From the NCBI RefSeq assembly GCF_011075055.1, contig NC_058152.1, forward strand, positions 6,324,001 through 6,388,000: DNA of 64,000 nt. Direction: 5' to 3'. Positions 1 through 12,090 of this stretch are shown piece by piece; within the stretch, counting starts at the first letter, position 1; every line of letters begins with the position of its first letter. The position numbers and the translations under genes are program-made. Source of the stretch: Mangifera indica (taxonomy: Eukaryota > Streptophyta > Magnoliopsida > Sapindales > Anacardiaceae). Below the pieces are notes generated by a model. It saw nothing but the letters and a program-made list of their open reading frames with translations. It was not told the origin of the DNA and did no database searches.

Positions 1-786
1 TAATTCACTTAGGATTCACCTCGTAAATGCAAATTTCAATTGAAATAAATTTGAATTCTATCTTACAAACATTGATTAGACTATATCTGCTTGTAATTCT
101 CCAATTCTCCATCACAAAGGAATTTGGTCCTTATTCCCATTCAAAACAAGCCTCAAGCATCTCTTTGCAACAATGAAAAGTTCTTGCTCGTTAGATTACC
201 ATATCTTTATGGCCACTACTGATCTTAATCTTTGTTTTATTGAGAATCATTTAAATAATATGTATCCTCATGCTCCTTATGACACAAAATTTGGTGTTAA
301 CTTTTTACATGGATGAAAAAATGAACTAAAATCGATTAAGGTCACTCATCTTTCTATGTTTTGGTGTATGCTCACATCAATTAGGGAGAGAATTCTATTT
401 TGTTTCTATTAGGGTCTTGCTTTAAATATTAATTTATTTTAGTGATAGATTACTTACCTTACCTGCCTATGTTTGTTAAAACATGTAAACATTCCTTTTT
501 TTTTACTTGTGAATTTGACCTAGTTGCATTCCTTAACTCCTGAATCATTTCCATGTCTACCCTACAGTTTGATCAATCTTGTTCAAGTGGTTTTGCACCT
601 AGTAGGACTATAGATTGGGATGTCCAATATTCCAATGATAAAAATCTTCTTAAACCGAACATTGATAGTGTAATGTGTTGAACAAACTTTAAATTTGCCC
701 TCTTTTGTTTAATGCTTTGTTTCCAAAGATTATAATAATTGCGCTCTATTTCTTTTCTCATCTAGAAGAAGGCTTCTAGTGTAATC
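1..786. other. Intergenic, no recognisable gene
   Basis: A+T-rich sequence on the left edge. Short open frames on either strand have no recognisable domain. It ends at the left terminus of the solo LTR at 787. It may be worn retroelement sequence, but no diagnostic motif was found. Confidence 0.4.
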
Positions 787-2390
787 TGTTGGGTTTCGAG
801 GCATTGGTAATCGGTTGCATAGTGGAATTTAAACTTTATAAAATCAATCAATCCCAAAAACCCTAGCCAGAATGTTGGTTTTACACATATATTTCATGAA
901 CATGCGAATACACACATAAGGTGTTTACAAAATTATACCTACATTTGACGACTCCGTCGTTTTTTTGTGGCTAGAGAATAATATTATCCAACTTTTGGGA
1001 GGCAGCACCTTTGTATCCACGCAGAGTACGAACAAGGAAAAAGGCTATTTCAATCACAAGAGGCTGCTAGGACTCTATGATTGAAGGTCTGTGAATTTAG
1101 GTTGAAAGGTGGCTAGGGTTTTTTCAAAACAAAATTGATTTTTTTTCCATGAATGCACGTATCCTTATATGGAGTTCGGACGCCTGGAGCAATTGGCTCT
1201 TTAAAATGGAATGGTCGGCTCCACCTTTCACCACGACACATGGTTGGCAAAGACCATGCGTGATTGTGCATGGTCAAAGAAAGGTCAAACTGGTTTTTCT
1301 ATCTTTTTGGACAAGCCCAGTTCACTCGCGGTCTCACCTTTGTCCCTAAACACCAAGATTATCTCTAAACAATCCTTACCTCTGAATTCGAATCAACTCA
1401 TATATGCGTGTGACCTATAAACTCTTTATTGAGTCAGTAGTGTTTGGATTCAGATCAAATATGGACACAAAACAAGATTGGCTTCTAGTAAAGCATCATG
1501 GTCATCGGGTCAACAAAGTGTCAGTAGACATCTCTTACGCTTTTATAATATCATAGTTATGTGCAATTCAATCATTTCATCAATCAATATCTCTCGAGAC
1601 TTAGACATAGAAGTTTTTCTATCTCAATAGCTTCTCGGTATGAACTAACACACATCAATGACCAACACAGATTAAACTATGACTAATCCCACTATGGGCA
1701 CAAATTCAAGCAATCATAGAGGTTATTCAGTATTCTCATGTGAAATAAATTGTCCTATGCTTGAGGAGTAACGAATCCTTTATTGATCAACCATAACCTT
1801 TATATATCCCACGATATGACCAATCACTACTTTTATGGTTACCCCAATTACAGCGTCACATTAGATAACATCAAACCATACCAATCCTTACATGAGACGA
1901 TATGATAATCTCAAGTCAAAGGATCACATGCACCCATAGTGTTAAGAGGATTTATTCCATAGACATTGAAGTAATCATTTATATAGATATCCTTTAGTCG
2001 GGTTAGTCATGTGAACATGTCTATAACATGCACCCATATGTTGCATTGAGCTGTCTACAAACAATTTCAACACATAAGAATTGTCAATCACTTTCGGTGA
2101 AGTCGTTCAATACTATGATAATTTCATCATTATTACAAGTGCCCTTGTTTATAGTAATGTAAGGATAATAGACGTTTCTAAAATGACTTCTTAATGTGTA
2201 TATAGGGTTCCTACAATCAGTTGTTTGATCCTCTTATCACAGTTCTATCATTCTAAGAACATATTATTCATGCGGTCATATAATTAGCAGACATATGAAT
2301 TGTGTAATAATAAATGTTTTATTAATAATTAATATAAAATTACAAGTACAAATGTCAAATACAATTGGCTCTATGACACCTACCTTAACA
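787..2390 (+). mobile_element. Solo LTR, family A copy 1 (1.6 kb)
   Basis: The element begins TGTTGGGTTT and ends CCTTAACA, so it has the TG...CA ends of an LTR. It has no coding capacity over 1604 bp. The flanking pentamers are TAATC on the left and TAATA on the right, a near-match to a 5-bp target duplication. The same ends and interior words recur at 33003-34853, 49004-50562, 51357-53113 and 57238-57480, and two of those copies have perfect duplications. The strand given is only relative to this copy; the sense direction of the parent element is unknown. The short open frames at 1149-1420 inside it are not genes. Confidence 0.75.
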
Positions 2391-2422
2391 TAATAAACTA
2401 AAACAAATAATAATCTTAATGA

Positions 2423-2668
2423 TGTATTGGAAGAAATTTCCATTCAATGAAAGGTGTGGGAAATAGAGATTAGGATATCAACTATATCCTAATTTATCAA
2501 GTGTATTTTTCCATTTTATTGTGTGTGTTTCTCTTCATAAAAGCAAAGATTAGTTTCCTTTCATTTGGATATAGCTTTGTAAAAAGCTATATAACCCATG
2601 TATCTTGTACAATTTTAATCATAGTAAAAATTTTAAAGTAACATAAAAACTTAATGGTATAAGAGCAG
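2423..2668 (+). mobile_element. Copia-type LTR remnant with primer-binding site
   Basis: An LTR-like stretch starting near TGTATTGGAAG is followed at 2655-2668 by TGGTATAAGAGCAG. That differs by one base from the plant initiator-Met tRNA primer-binding site (TGGTATCAGAGC), which marks the inner edge of a 5' LTR. Coding sequence on this strand does not follow; a minus-strand Copia relic abuts instead. The left LTR boundary is approximate. Confidence 0.45.
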
Positions 2669-4055
2669 AATTTCTAGGAAAATTATTCCCTTTTCCTTGT
2701 CAAAATAGTAGTTGGAACTGTAAATAAAATAGACTAAAGGAATTCAAATATTGTTTTTTTGTATTGATAGAGAACAAAATATTACAATATATATAGTTAC
2801 GATGGAATTGTAAAAAGGAAACAAATTAAATCAAATCCCTAAAATATATATTTTATCCTAATACGACTTGATATCCTTCCTAATATAACAAAAATATAGT
2901 TCAACACTCCCCCTCAAGCTGGAGCATATAAATCATATGCACCAAGCTTGTTACAAATGGAATTAATTCGAGGACCTCGAAGAGATTTAGTATGTTAGCT
3001 AGCTGATCATTTGAACTAACATGACTTGTGGAGATACAACCTAACAAAATCTTTTCTTGAACAAAATGACAATCGATTTCTATATGTTTTGTTCTTTTAT
3101 GAAACACTGGGTTCGAGGAAATGTGCAGAGCAACTTTATTATCACAAAGTAATGACATCTATGATATTTCTACAAATTTTAATTCTCGAATCAATTGCTT
3201 TAACCAAATAAACTCACAAGTGACTAAGGCCATAACACGATACTCTGCTTTTGCGTTAGACCTAACAACATCTCGCTGTTTAATTTTTTATGATACTAGA
3301 TTTCCTTCAACCAATATACAATACGTAGAAGTGGAATGTCTGTCTAATGGAAACCCTGCCTAATCAACATTTGAATACCTAACGATCTGAGTATATCTTT
3401 TATTCTCGTATAGCAACCTTTTTCCAGGTGCTTTCTTAATGTACCTCAAAATCTGAACAACTGCATCCCAATGACTATCACATGGAGACTGAAGGAATTG
3501 ACTCACAATGCTAACAGAAAAAGAAATATCTGGTCGTGTGATGGTAAGATAATTGAGTTTACCAACCAGTCTTCGATATCTTTCAGGATCTGCAAGTGGC
3601 TCCCTCTGTCCAAGTAAGAGCTTAGTAATAGGGTCCATGGGAGAGTCTATAGGTTTACAATCTGACATTCCTGTTTCCTTTAAAATATCCAATGCATATT
3701 TTCTTTGAGAGATGATAATTCCAGATTTAGACTGAGCAACTTCTATACTAAGAAAGTATCTGAGCAGACCTAAATCTTTGGTTTGAAAGTGACTAAACAA
3801 ATGCTTCTTTGATTGCTCAATACCCTCCTGATCACTTCCTATAATAACAATGTCATCAACGTAGACCATTAGATAAATACATTGTCCCTGTGAAGTATGT
3901 CTATAAACACTGAATGGTCAGATTCACTTCGTATCTTGCTGAATTATTGAATAAAAGTACTAAAGCGACCAAACCAACCGCAACGAAATTGTTTCAGGCC
4001 ATATAGAGAACAATGGAGTCAGGAGGGTGCTCCATATAAATCTCTTCTTGCAGTT

Positions 4056-4336
4056 TGTTAGGAACTCAACTCTTTTCAACCAAAACACAAAAAACATAAT
4101 AAACTAAACTATTTCATTAACCAAAACATTACAATGATAAACCGAACAATTCGAAGAGTTCAGAGCCTCCTATTTTCCGACCGTTCGAGGCATTAGAGAC
4201 CTCCCTAAATCAGCCAAAGATGGCTGCCCTCAAACCAAACCCTAATACATTTTTCTCTGCCTCTTTTAAAACCCAAAACATATATTTATAATAAAAATGA
4301 ACCATTGGATTGAGGACAAATGTCCCAATCCTAACA
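4056..4336 (-). repeat. TRIM 3' LTR
   Basis: 281 bp, nearly identical to 4981-5261 apart from scattered substitutions. It is the 3' LTR by position of the adjacent polypurine tract on the minus strand. Confidence 0.9.
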
Positions 4337-4980
4337 TTTCCCTCTCCTTCAAAATCATTTTGTCCTCAAGATGAATATTTATATAATGATTTAAAAAAAA
4401 TTTTTTTTGATATTTTTAATTTTTTTTATTATTATTATTTTCTCCGTACCCCCTCTCTCTCTTGTTGTTTCTTCACCTTTTTTTTTTTTCTTTCCAACGA
4501 CCCCATATCTTCTCTTTTTCTCTTCCCAAGAAGCCTACCTACTACCTTCCTTTCTATTTTCCCAACCACAGCTCTTCTCCTTTTCCCAACAAGCCAACCG
4601 CCACTGCCCTCCAACCCTCTTTTTTTTATTTTTTTTCTCTCTCTCCTTTCTCTTTCTTCTCCTTGTCTTTTTCTTTTCTTCTTTCTTCTCCTTCATCCTT
4701 CTTTCTTCTTCCTTCTGCTTTCCTTGCATCCTCCTTTCTGCCTATGCAATTTTTTTTTTTTTTAGACTCTTGCCAACATTCCATTTTCATCCTCCTTCTC
4801 CCTCTGTTTTCGTTTTCTTCTTCTTCTCTTTTTTTTTGGGCACTTTTCCAGCATGTAGCCACCGACTCATTTCTCCCATTCTTCTTCAAGTCAGCCTCTT
4901 CCGTAAACATTTTCCGACGACTCTTTACTTTTTCTACCATCATCTATCTTCTCTGCTGAATCGAATGTTTTGATACCATT

Positions 4981-5261
4981 TGTTAGGAATCCAACTCTTT
5001 TCAACCAAAACACAAAAAACATAATAAACTAAACTATTTCATTAACCAAAACATTACAATGATAAACCGAACAATTCGAGGAGCTCGGAGCCTCCCATTT
5101 TTTGGCCTTTCGAGGCACCGGAGACCTCCCTAAATCAGCCAAAGATGGCCGCCCTCAAACCAAACCCTAATACATTTTTCTCTCCCTCTTTTAAAACCCA
5201 AAACATATATTTATAATAGAAATGGACCATTGGATTGAGGACAAATGTCCTAATCCTAACA
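4981..5261 (-). repeat. TRIM 5' LTR
   Basis: 281 bp, the 5' LTR by adjacency to the primer-binding site at 4967-4980 on the minus strand. A related 285-bp solo copy lies at 21776-22060. Confidence 0.9.
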
Positions 5262-5276
5262 CAGTTCACCATGATA

Positions 5277-7782
5277 TCAAAGGCGCTACTTTGGGTTGGT
5301 TTCAGTGGATGGAGATGTGTGAGCCAGCCGTTGATATCAAAGAACTACGGGGATTTCTTAGTCTTACGAGTTATTATTGACGATTTGTCAGAAACTACAG
5401 CAAAGTCGCTGCACCTCTCACATAATTACTAAAACAAGATTCATTCTTATAGAGTGATGAAACTTCTGTAGCCTTTGATAAACTCAAGCAAGCAATGGTT
5501 TCAACTCCGGCGCTAGCTCTACTTCATTTTTCCAAGACCTTCATTGTAGAGACGGATGCTTCGGGAGCTGGTCTTGGAGCTGTATTGATGCAAGGCAATA
5601 GGCCAATAGCTTATTACAGTAAGAAGTTATCAGATAGAGCCCAGTTGAAGTCGACATATGAGCATGAATTGATGGCTATCGTATTGGCTATCTAGCAGTG
5701 GTGACACTATTTAATTGGTAGGCATTTTCAGATTAGAACTAATCAGTGTAGCTTGCACTTTTTGATGGATCACTGTCTATTAACTGCGGAGCAGTAGAAA
5801 TGGGTTCTAAAACTTATGGGATTTGATTTTGAGATCATCTAACGGTCTGGCTATGAAAACAAAGCAGCAGATGCTCTGTCTCGACAACCTTCTTCTTCTT
5901 CTATCTCAGCTCAGTTTTCTTCTATTTCAACAGCTTACCCTTCTTACTTGGAGCAACTCCAAGAAAACTTTCACCGTGACTCCAAATTGCAGCAGATTAT
6001 TACTGAATTACTTTTTGACTCTCAAGCACATAATGGCTTTCAACTACGACATGGAATTTTATTATATAAAAATAGGTTGGTCATTCCCTAACACTCCACC
6101 CTTATTCTGCTTTTCTTATCCAAATTTCATTCTTCACCATTTGGAGGGCATTATGGGTTTTTCTGTACCTTCAAACGAATTGAGGCTGTATTTTATTAGG
6201 AAGGTTTACGAAAATCTGTCAAAGATTATATTGCATAGTACTCTATTTGTCAAGCCAATAAATATCAGGCTTAATCCCCTGTAGGCTTGCTTTAGCCCTT
6301 GCCGATTCCTACTCAAGTATGGTTAGATATTTCTATTGATTTTGTGTAAGGATTACCCCTATCTAATGGTTATAGTACAGTTCTGGTAGTAGTAGATAAA
6401 TTTACTAAATTTGTTCACTTCTTAGCTCTGAAACATCCGTATTCAGCAAGGGATGTTGCTACTCTTTTTGCTCGCGAAGTAGTGCGGTTACATGGGTATC
6501 CATCTACAATAATTTCTGATAGGGACAATTTTTATGAGTTCTTTTTGGATTGAAATGTTTAAGGTGACTGGAACGAATTTGCACTTTAGCACTGCATATT
6601 ATCCACAATCGGACGGTCAAACAGAGGTCTTGAATCATTGTCTTGAAACTTACCTTCGTTGTTTTGTAGGTTCTCAACCTCGACAATGGATATGATGGCT
6701 TCCTTAGGCTGAATTTTGGTTTAATACAACTTTTCATAGTTCGGTGGGGATAACTCACTTTAAAGCCCTTTATGGACGTGATCCTCCACCTCTTTTACTT
6801 TTTCTAGATGATCCAATTGTTAATGAGTCTGTGGCACATATATTAAAGCATCGCAATCGAACATTAGACGAGTTAAAGCTTAACTTGCAGCGCGCTCAAC
6901 ATACTATGAAAATGAGAGCAGATCTGAAGCGGAGAGACCTACATTTTCAAGTTGGGGATTTGGTTTATTTGTGTCTATAACCGTATCGATTTTGGTCTCT
7001 TGCAAAACGCCCAAACGAGAAGTTGGCACCCAGGTTTTATGGACCTTACAAAGTTCTGCAGCAAATTGGTCCAGTGGCATATAAATTAGAGCTTCGTCTT
7101 GGTACACAAATCCATCCTGTGTTTCATATTTCCCGGCTTAAAAAAGCCATTAGCAATTCCCATGTTGTCCAGCCTTTACCTTCTTGCCTTAATGTTGACA
7201 TGGAGTTGCAATTAAAACCAGAAATAGTTCAACAGTTTCGAGAATTGGTTGATGGAAGCTGTCAGGTTCTGATCAGTTGGGCAGGGCTCCCTGAATTTGA
7301 GTCCACTTGGGAAGATTATGATTTGATTGCTTCTTTGTTTTCGTCTTTCCACCTTGAGGACAAAATGCGTCTTTTGGGGGGGAGAAATGTTAGACCATTG
7401 CAGGTTTACGGAAGAAGGCAGAAGAGAGGAACAACCACGGTAGTAGCAAACAAGCTAGAGAAGGACACGTCAGCCAAGTATAAGGAAAACAAATCAACAG
7501 AAGATTCAGTTGAGCAGTTAGACAGCAGTTAAGCCAACTGGAGGAGTAGTTAGTCAGTTAGATGAGTAATTTGTAATGGCAGGAAATATATTAGGAAGGG
7601 GAATAAGGAGAGGTGGGATATACTGTATTTTGTAGAGTGAGATTGAGATCATTGTATTGAGAGAACCAGTATCTTAGTTGCTAGTAATTCCTGTATTCAT
7701 GGGAGCTATAGTCATAATAGAAGTATATTCATTCATTGATTGAATTATTGTTGTTTACAATCACTTGCATTGTTTCATTACA
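5277..7782 (+). mobile_element. Ty3/Gypsy chromovirus relic with 3' LTR
   Basis: A short gag piece (ATLGWFQWM, about 5287-5315) runs directly into the end of RT (IKELRGFL, about 5336-5359). RNase H follows (ETDASGAGLGAVL, about 5550-5590), then integrase with the WLDISIDF, ISDRD and [10 protein letters not shown] core segments (about 6318-6630). The frame at 7023-7532 carries the GPYKVL and HPVFHISRL segments and a C-terminal chromodomain (ISWAGLPEFESTWEDY, about 7273-7320). A G-rich polypurine tract at about 7373-7387 precedes a probable 3' LTR (about 7388-7782, starting TGTTAGACCAT). Protease, most of RT and the 5' LTR are missing, and several in-frame stops make it inactive. Confidence 0.85.
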
Positions 7783-9405
7783 TTGAGAATGATTGTATAA
7801 CTGAGTGGTTGTTTGGATCCCTTGCATTTTCTGAATTGGCTAACTAAAATTCTATCTGGAACCTATCAGAAATAAAAAAATATCTCTATAGTTTTAAGAA
7901 CTATCAAATTCATCTCAGTAATTCCAAAATAATATTAGATACACCCTTATATCTTCGAAAGTTTTCAAACATCTTAGGGAATGGCCTTTAACATAGAATC
8001 CTTAACTTCAAAAGTGACCTTTTCCCAAGGAACACCTAACTTGTGAGAAATTCATCCTTGACTCTTTTTCCTAGTGGTTCTTTAACACAAAAAGGTAATT
8101 TTCTAAGTGCCCTCAATCTGACTCAAGGAAAGAATCCTTGGATTGTGGACTCTAGTGCCTTCGATCACATGACGGGTGACATTATTTTTTTCCATAACTA
8201 GTAGTCTGATACATATTCAATTGTTGTCAATAGCAAGTTAGGTGGCTAAAGTATTGAGTAGTGGATAAATCTACTTGGTGAAAATCATGGAGACTTCCTT
8301 CTATTTCAAATGCCTTTGTGGAGTCTTCCTTATCAAAGTAAGTTTCCCTTGTAGTCTCCTAAATCTTCTGCATTGATTTGTAGACTATGAAATCTGCTTG
8401 ATTATTGTTGTTCATCGAATTGATTAGCAAAGACATAACGATGTTATTCTCGGCCTTCTACCCTTTGAATTTTGGGTCTTCCTTTGTTGGTTGGGGAGCT
8501 GCTCCACTGAGTTAGTCATCCTTGCCTTTACCACACATGTACATGATGACTAAGTGGGACCATTGAAAGTAATTTTGACCATTCAGCTTGTGGTTGGTGA
8601 TAAGAGTTGTTGAGTTCTCCAATCCTCTATTGTTGTTTGGAATCAGAGAGCTATGGGGGATGTGACATTAGGTGATGATGATGATGAAGGTGCCATTTGG
8701 TTTGAATTGGAATGGAACGACCAAAATTGTGTTGATATGATCTATAAGAAAAAAGTAGGCATTCTCATTGATTTGTAATGAAAAAATAGACTTGGTCTCA
8801 TTGATTCAGAAATGTATAAGCTCCGCACATATATATACAAAACATTTTGAAATCTACAAACATAAAGGAGGAGATAATTCCCAAATTTTATGAAGAGAAA
8901 ATCTCGATAGAATCAGGAAACAATACTAAATTAAAACCAAGTTAAGGTGATTCAATAAAATAGAACTGAATCCCTCCGACTAGAAAACTAGAAACTAATT
9001 ATAGTTGACGAATGACAGCTGCAAATGATAGTAAACCAGTCTGGATTTTCATCTGGATCTCCACAGTATGCATGGAGCTAGACCAGTCACCTATTATGCT
9101 TTATATGGCCTCTTTCAAAGTCACCATTTGTTTATAATTGCTTAATAACTTGTTTATCTGCCAAAGTATTGCTTAGGGACCACCATTTGTTTATAAACAC
9201 TAATAATGTTAGAATGGTGGTGCTTGTTATTAGTGTTTCCCCAGGGTTGGTAGGTCTTACGTTCAAATGTTTCATGAAAATAACACGCACTTTCTTAGTC
9301 AAAAGCAGTGTTCTAGATTTACTGTTATTTCTCAGTTCCCTTCCATCCTGTTGCATAGAAATGCATATCTTTTTTCTGACTGATTTTTCTCTTGGCCTGG
9401 CTCAG
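7783..9405. other. Repeat-derived spacer, no intact gene
   Basis: No intact reading frame of a recognisable family. At 8133-8190 (plus) there is a fragment of a Copia protease: NPWIVDSS then FDHMTGD, the usual DSGAS...HMTG motif with substitutions. The remainder looks like degraded retroelement and unclassified A+T-rich sequence. The open frame at 9169-9504 has no family signature. Confidence 0.45.
8133..8190 (+). pseudogene. Copia protease fragment
   Basis: About 19 codons match the Copia aspartic protease signature (WIVDSGASDHMTG in functional elements). Here the active-site DSG is DSS. No flanking gag or integrase frame survives. Confidence 0.5.
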
Positions 9406-9477
9406 GTTTTCTGCAAAGTGATTTTGACTCATCAACAGGGCATAGTTTGGACGGAAGTTTCAGAAAGTCTAATTCTG
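9406..9477 (+). CDS. Candidate upstream exon of the kinase-like gene
   Basis: A 72-bp stretch between an acceptor (GGCTCAG, ending 9405) and a donor (TCTG|GTCTGT) reads FLQSDFDSSTGHSLDGSF and onward in one frame. It ends in phase 1, exactly the phase required by the acceptor at 13255. Joined, the protein would continue SNS-ASSNFNPVSRR. The Ser/Gly-rich composition suits a linker. If real, the intron is about 3.8 kb and contains the Gypsy relic at 10538-12090. Support is only phase and splice-site shape, and the exon before it was not found. Confidence 0.3.
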
Positions 9478-10537
9478 GTCTGTAATGAGGCTTATCTTCT
9501 TTAATATTTTATTTTAATCCTTGTGGTGTTCGGGTTAACCGATCTCGCATTACCTCTTTTATATGTATGCTATACGTCATTTTGATCTCATGTGATTGTT
9601 CCTATGTTAATAACTCATACCTTGTTTGAAATGAAGGTCAGTAATCACGCCTTTAATTTAGGAAATATAACTTAGATTTTGATCTATGCTATACATCAGG
9701 AAAGAAATAATGAAGATCAGAAATTAAAGCTGAGAAAAAAGGGGAGAAATTAGGAGGAATGATAGATTAAACAGATTTTGGAGTAAAAGAGATAACTAAG
9801 GAGAAAAGTTCATAAATGAAATCATAGTGTACTGAAACTAATTCCTCTGAATTGAATTATTCCATTTACAATAGGTACAGTATATTGCTTGAGAATAAAA
9901 TAGGAAAACAATCCCCTTAGAGCTAAACCAATAAACTAACTAACTAATTTATATCAAACTAGTAAACAACAAAATAGTGACAAAACTAAGAAGTGGAAGT
10001 TTGTTTCTCAAATACCCTAAAGAGTGGGATTTTCGTATACTTGCCAACAATAAATTTTGAGGGAGGAGGAAATAAAAAGAAAGAGATGACCGAGAATCAG
10101 TTTTATTCATTAAAAGTCACTTCCAAAATCTAAAGGACATCACAACCAATTTTTTAGTGGCTACAAATAAATTGAAGATAAGTCTTGTTGGTTTTCAATA
10201 GCTTGTAAACTGAAAACAATTTTTGAATATCATATCAAATAAACTCTCAAATATTATTTATATTATGGTACAACTGAAATGTTTGAATTGGATTTTAGTT
10301 TTTCAGAATTGATTTTGGATACAAATCAAGTGGGACTTCTAAAAATATTTTTTTATATATTAAAGGCTAAGCTTCTTGATTCTGCATCAGAATTGGGTGT
10401 AGAAAAATTAAGACGTAATTAGTACACATTTTCTTTGGAGTAAGATGATGCATACCTGAGCCACTGGATATAATTTTCTTCTCCCACTTGCCTTCTCTTC
10501 CCAGCTTGCTCAGCTGCCCTGCAATAAAATATTCATT
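9478..10537. other. A+T-rich spacer (possibly intronic)
   Basis: No open frame or motif of note. If the exon at 9406-9477 is real, this is the first part of an intron of the kinase-like gene. Confidence 0.35.
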
Positions 10538-12090
10538 TGACAATGACAGCCTGCTGGTTTATTAGCACAGAACACACACACTTACACTATGGAATGAAAT
10601 GCCTTTATTGATTGGAAAGATCTTAACATAACAGTCCTAACTCACTGCCTTATTCTGGAAACTAATTACAACTTAAACTTATTCTGATGAAAGTTATAGA
10701 ATCCACAAGGCTGAAGTCCCCTAATTTCCCTCCCAATTCCCAGTGTCTTTCATTGCCCTAATCTCCTCTCCTACTGCCTTTTTATAGGCTGGAATTTTCA
10801 TTCAAATCTTCTTTCTATTGAGTTATCTGTACTGGATTCAAATTTCAATCTAAATTGAGTTTATCTTAAGTTGTAGTGACTTCCTATCTTTTGTTATAGA
10901 CTTTGGTAATAGATGGTCTAACAATACCCTCCCCCAAAAAACCCCCAAAAAAAAAAAACTTCACCTTGTCCTCAAAATAAAAGTAGGAAATTTGATAACA
11001 ATAAAGTCGAAATTCTCTTAGGAGCTCTCTGATAAGGGTAGACCTTCTTATTTTATTAGGGCTTCTAAAGAGTCTAAAAAGGTTCTTTGCATGTCTAAAG
11101 CTTCCTTTCGCTGGACTTGCAATTTGACATCATCGGTAAGACAAGGAGAAAGAGGTTGACTATCCACACGGGGACCAATGGCCACCTTATGTAACAAAAC
11201 ATGAAATATAAGGTGAATGGGAGCATAGGTAGGAAGGGCTAGCTTCTAGGTGACAACTTCAATTTTTTCCATGACCTCATATGGCCCGTAATACCATGGG
11301 CTAAGTTTCTCATTAGGTCGAGTGGCTGACCTAATGAGTGAGAGAAGTTGATAGGGTTGCAATTTGAAAAAACCCCAGTTGCCTAATTGAAACTGGACTT
11401 CCCTGTGAGACATGTCAACATACTTTTTCATGCAATTTTGAGCCTTTACAAAGTTTTCATTTAACTCATCTAATACCATGTTTCGATCTTGGAATTGGAT
11501 ATTGATGTCCCACCACCAATTCCATATCTCTAAAACACAATATGGTTGGAGGATCCTGGGCATACAAAGATTTGAAAAGTGTCATCCCTATGGCCCCATG
11601 GTAGGTGACGTTGTATCAAAATTCAACCCATGAAGCCATTTCACCCATTGTTTTGGTTTCAAGCCAGAGAAACATTGCAAATACTTCTCAAGATTCCTAT
11701 TTACTATTTCAATTTGCTTGTCAAATTAAGGGTGATACGCAAAACTAAATTTAAGGGATGTACTTGTCAGGTAGAATAACTCAAACTAGATGTGCTCGGG
11801 AATACTCTGTCATCATCGGAAACAATGGTACGGGGGTACCCTTGTTAAATGGACTATTTCTCAAACAAAACTTCAGTTACCTATTGTATTGTATATGGAT
11901 GCCAAAAGGAGAGAAATGACTATATTTTGTAAATCAATCCACAATGCCCATGATGGTATCATAACCGTTGGACTTAGGTAATCCACCAGTAAAATCTATA
12001 GCAACATCCTCCCAAACTTGAGTGGGAATAGAATGGGGTTGTAATAAACCATCTAGTCGAAGCACTTACATACTTCTCGTGTTGGAATGA
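10538..12090 (-). mobile_element. Ty3/Gypsy relic, integrase C-terminus and 3' LTR
   Basis: On the minus strand the frame around 11246-11573 reads integrase C-terminal sequence: HREVQFQLG, then RPNEKLSPWYYGPYEVMEKI, the same segment as RPNEKLAPRFYGPYKVLQQI in the Gypsy at 5277-7782. Further integrase-like fragments run to about 12090 with stops. A polypurine tract (complement of about 10929-10947) precedes an LTR at about 10538-10924 starting TGTTAGACCAT, as in the other Gypsy. It is a separate, opposite-strand member of a related family. The outer boundaries are approximate. Confidence 0.7.

Larger units (their letters stand above)
4056..5261 (-). mobile_element. Complete TRIM-like LTR retrotransposon (1.2 kb)
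   Basis: Two 281-bp LTRs at 4056-4336 and 4981-5261, both TGTTAGGA...CCTAACA, enclose about 640 bp. A perfect 5-bp duplication CAGTT flanks it (4051-4055 and 5262-5266). On the minus strand the right LTR is 5': it is followed by AATGGTATCAAAAC (complement within 4967-4980), an initiator-Met-type primer-binding site. The other LTR is preceded by a polypurine tract GAAGGAGAGGGAAA (complement of 4337-4350). The interior is one long polypurine/polypyrimidine run with no gag or pol, so the element must be mobilised in trans. It interrupts a Copia RT codon run and is therefore younger than that Copia. Long open frames inside it are composition artefacts. Confidence 0.9.
2698..5276 (-). mobile_element. 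Ty1/Copia relic, 3' half (RT, RNase H, 3' LTR)
   Basis: Read on the minus strand, this is the end of a Copia polyprotein. The order is HGELQEEIYME of reverse transcriptase (split by the TRIM at 4056-5261), then the YVDD catalytic motif at about 3855-3869 with the downstream RT region to 3360, then RNase H with the CDNKVALHI and HIEIDCHFV motifs at about 3070-3158. A polypurine tract (complement of 2907-2925) precedes a 209-bp 3' LTR at 2698-2906 that starts TGTTGAAC. Gag, protease, integrase and the 5' LTR are missing. Stops and frame breaks show it is dead. Its right side is cut at about 5276, where Gypsy sequence in the other orientation begins. Confidence 0.85.

Noticed and set aside
1149..1420. 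Two overlapping plus-strand frames
   Set aside because: They are inside the family A solo LTR, are not conserved in the other copies, and have no domain.
4310..4973. Long open frames rich in Phe/Ser/Leu (plus) and Lys/Glu (minus)
   Set aside because: They are translations of the polypyrimidine/polypurine interior of the TRIM; stops are rare there for composition reasons and no domain is present.
9169..9504. 111-codon plus-strand frame
   Set aside because: No recognisable family. A different frame inside it (9406-9477) has better exon signals.
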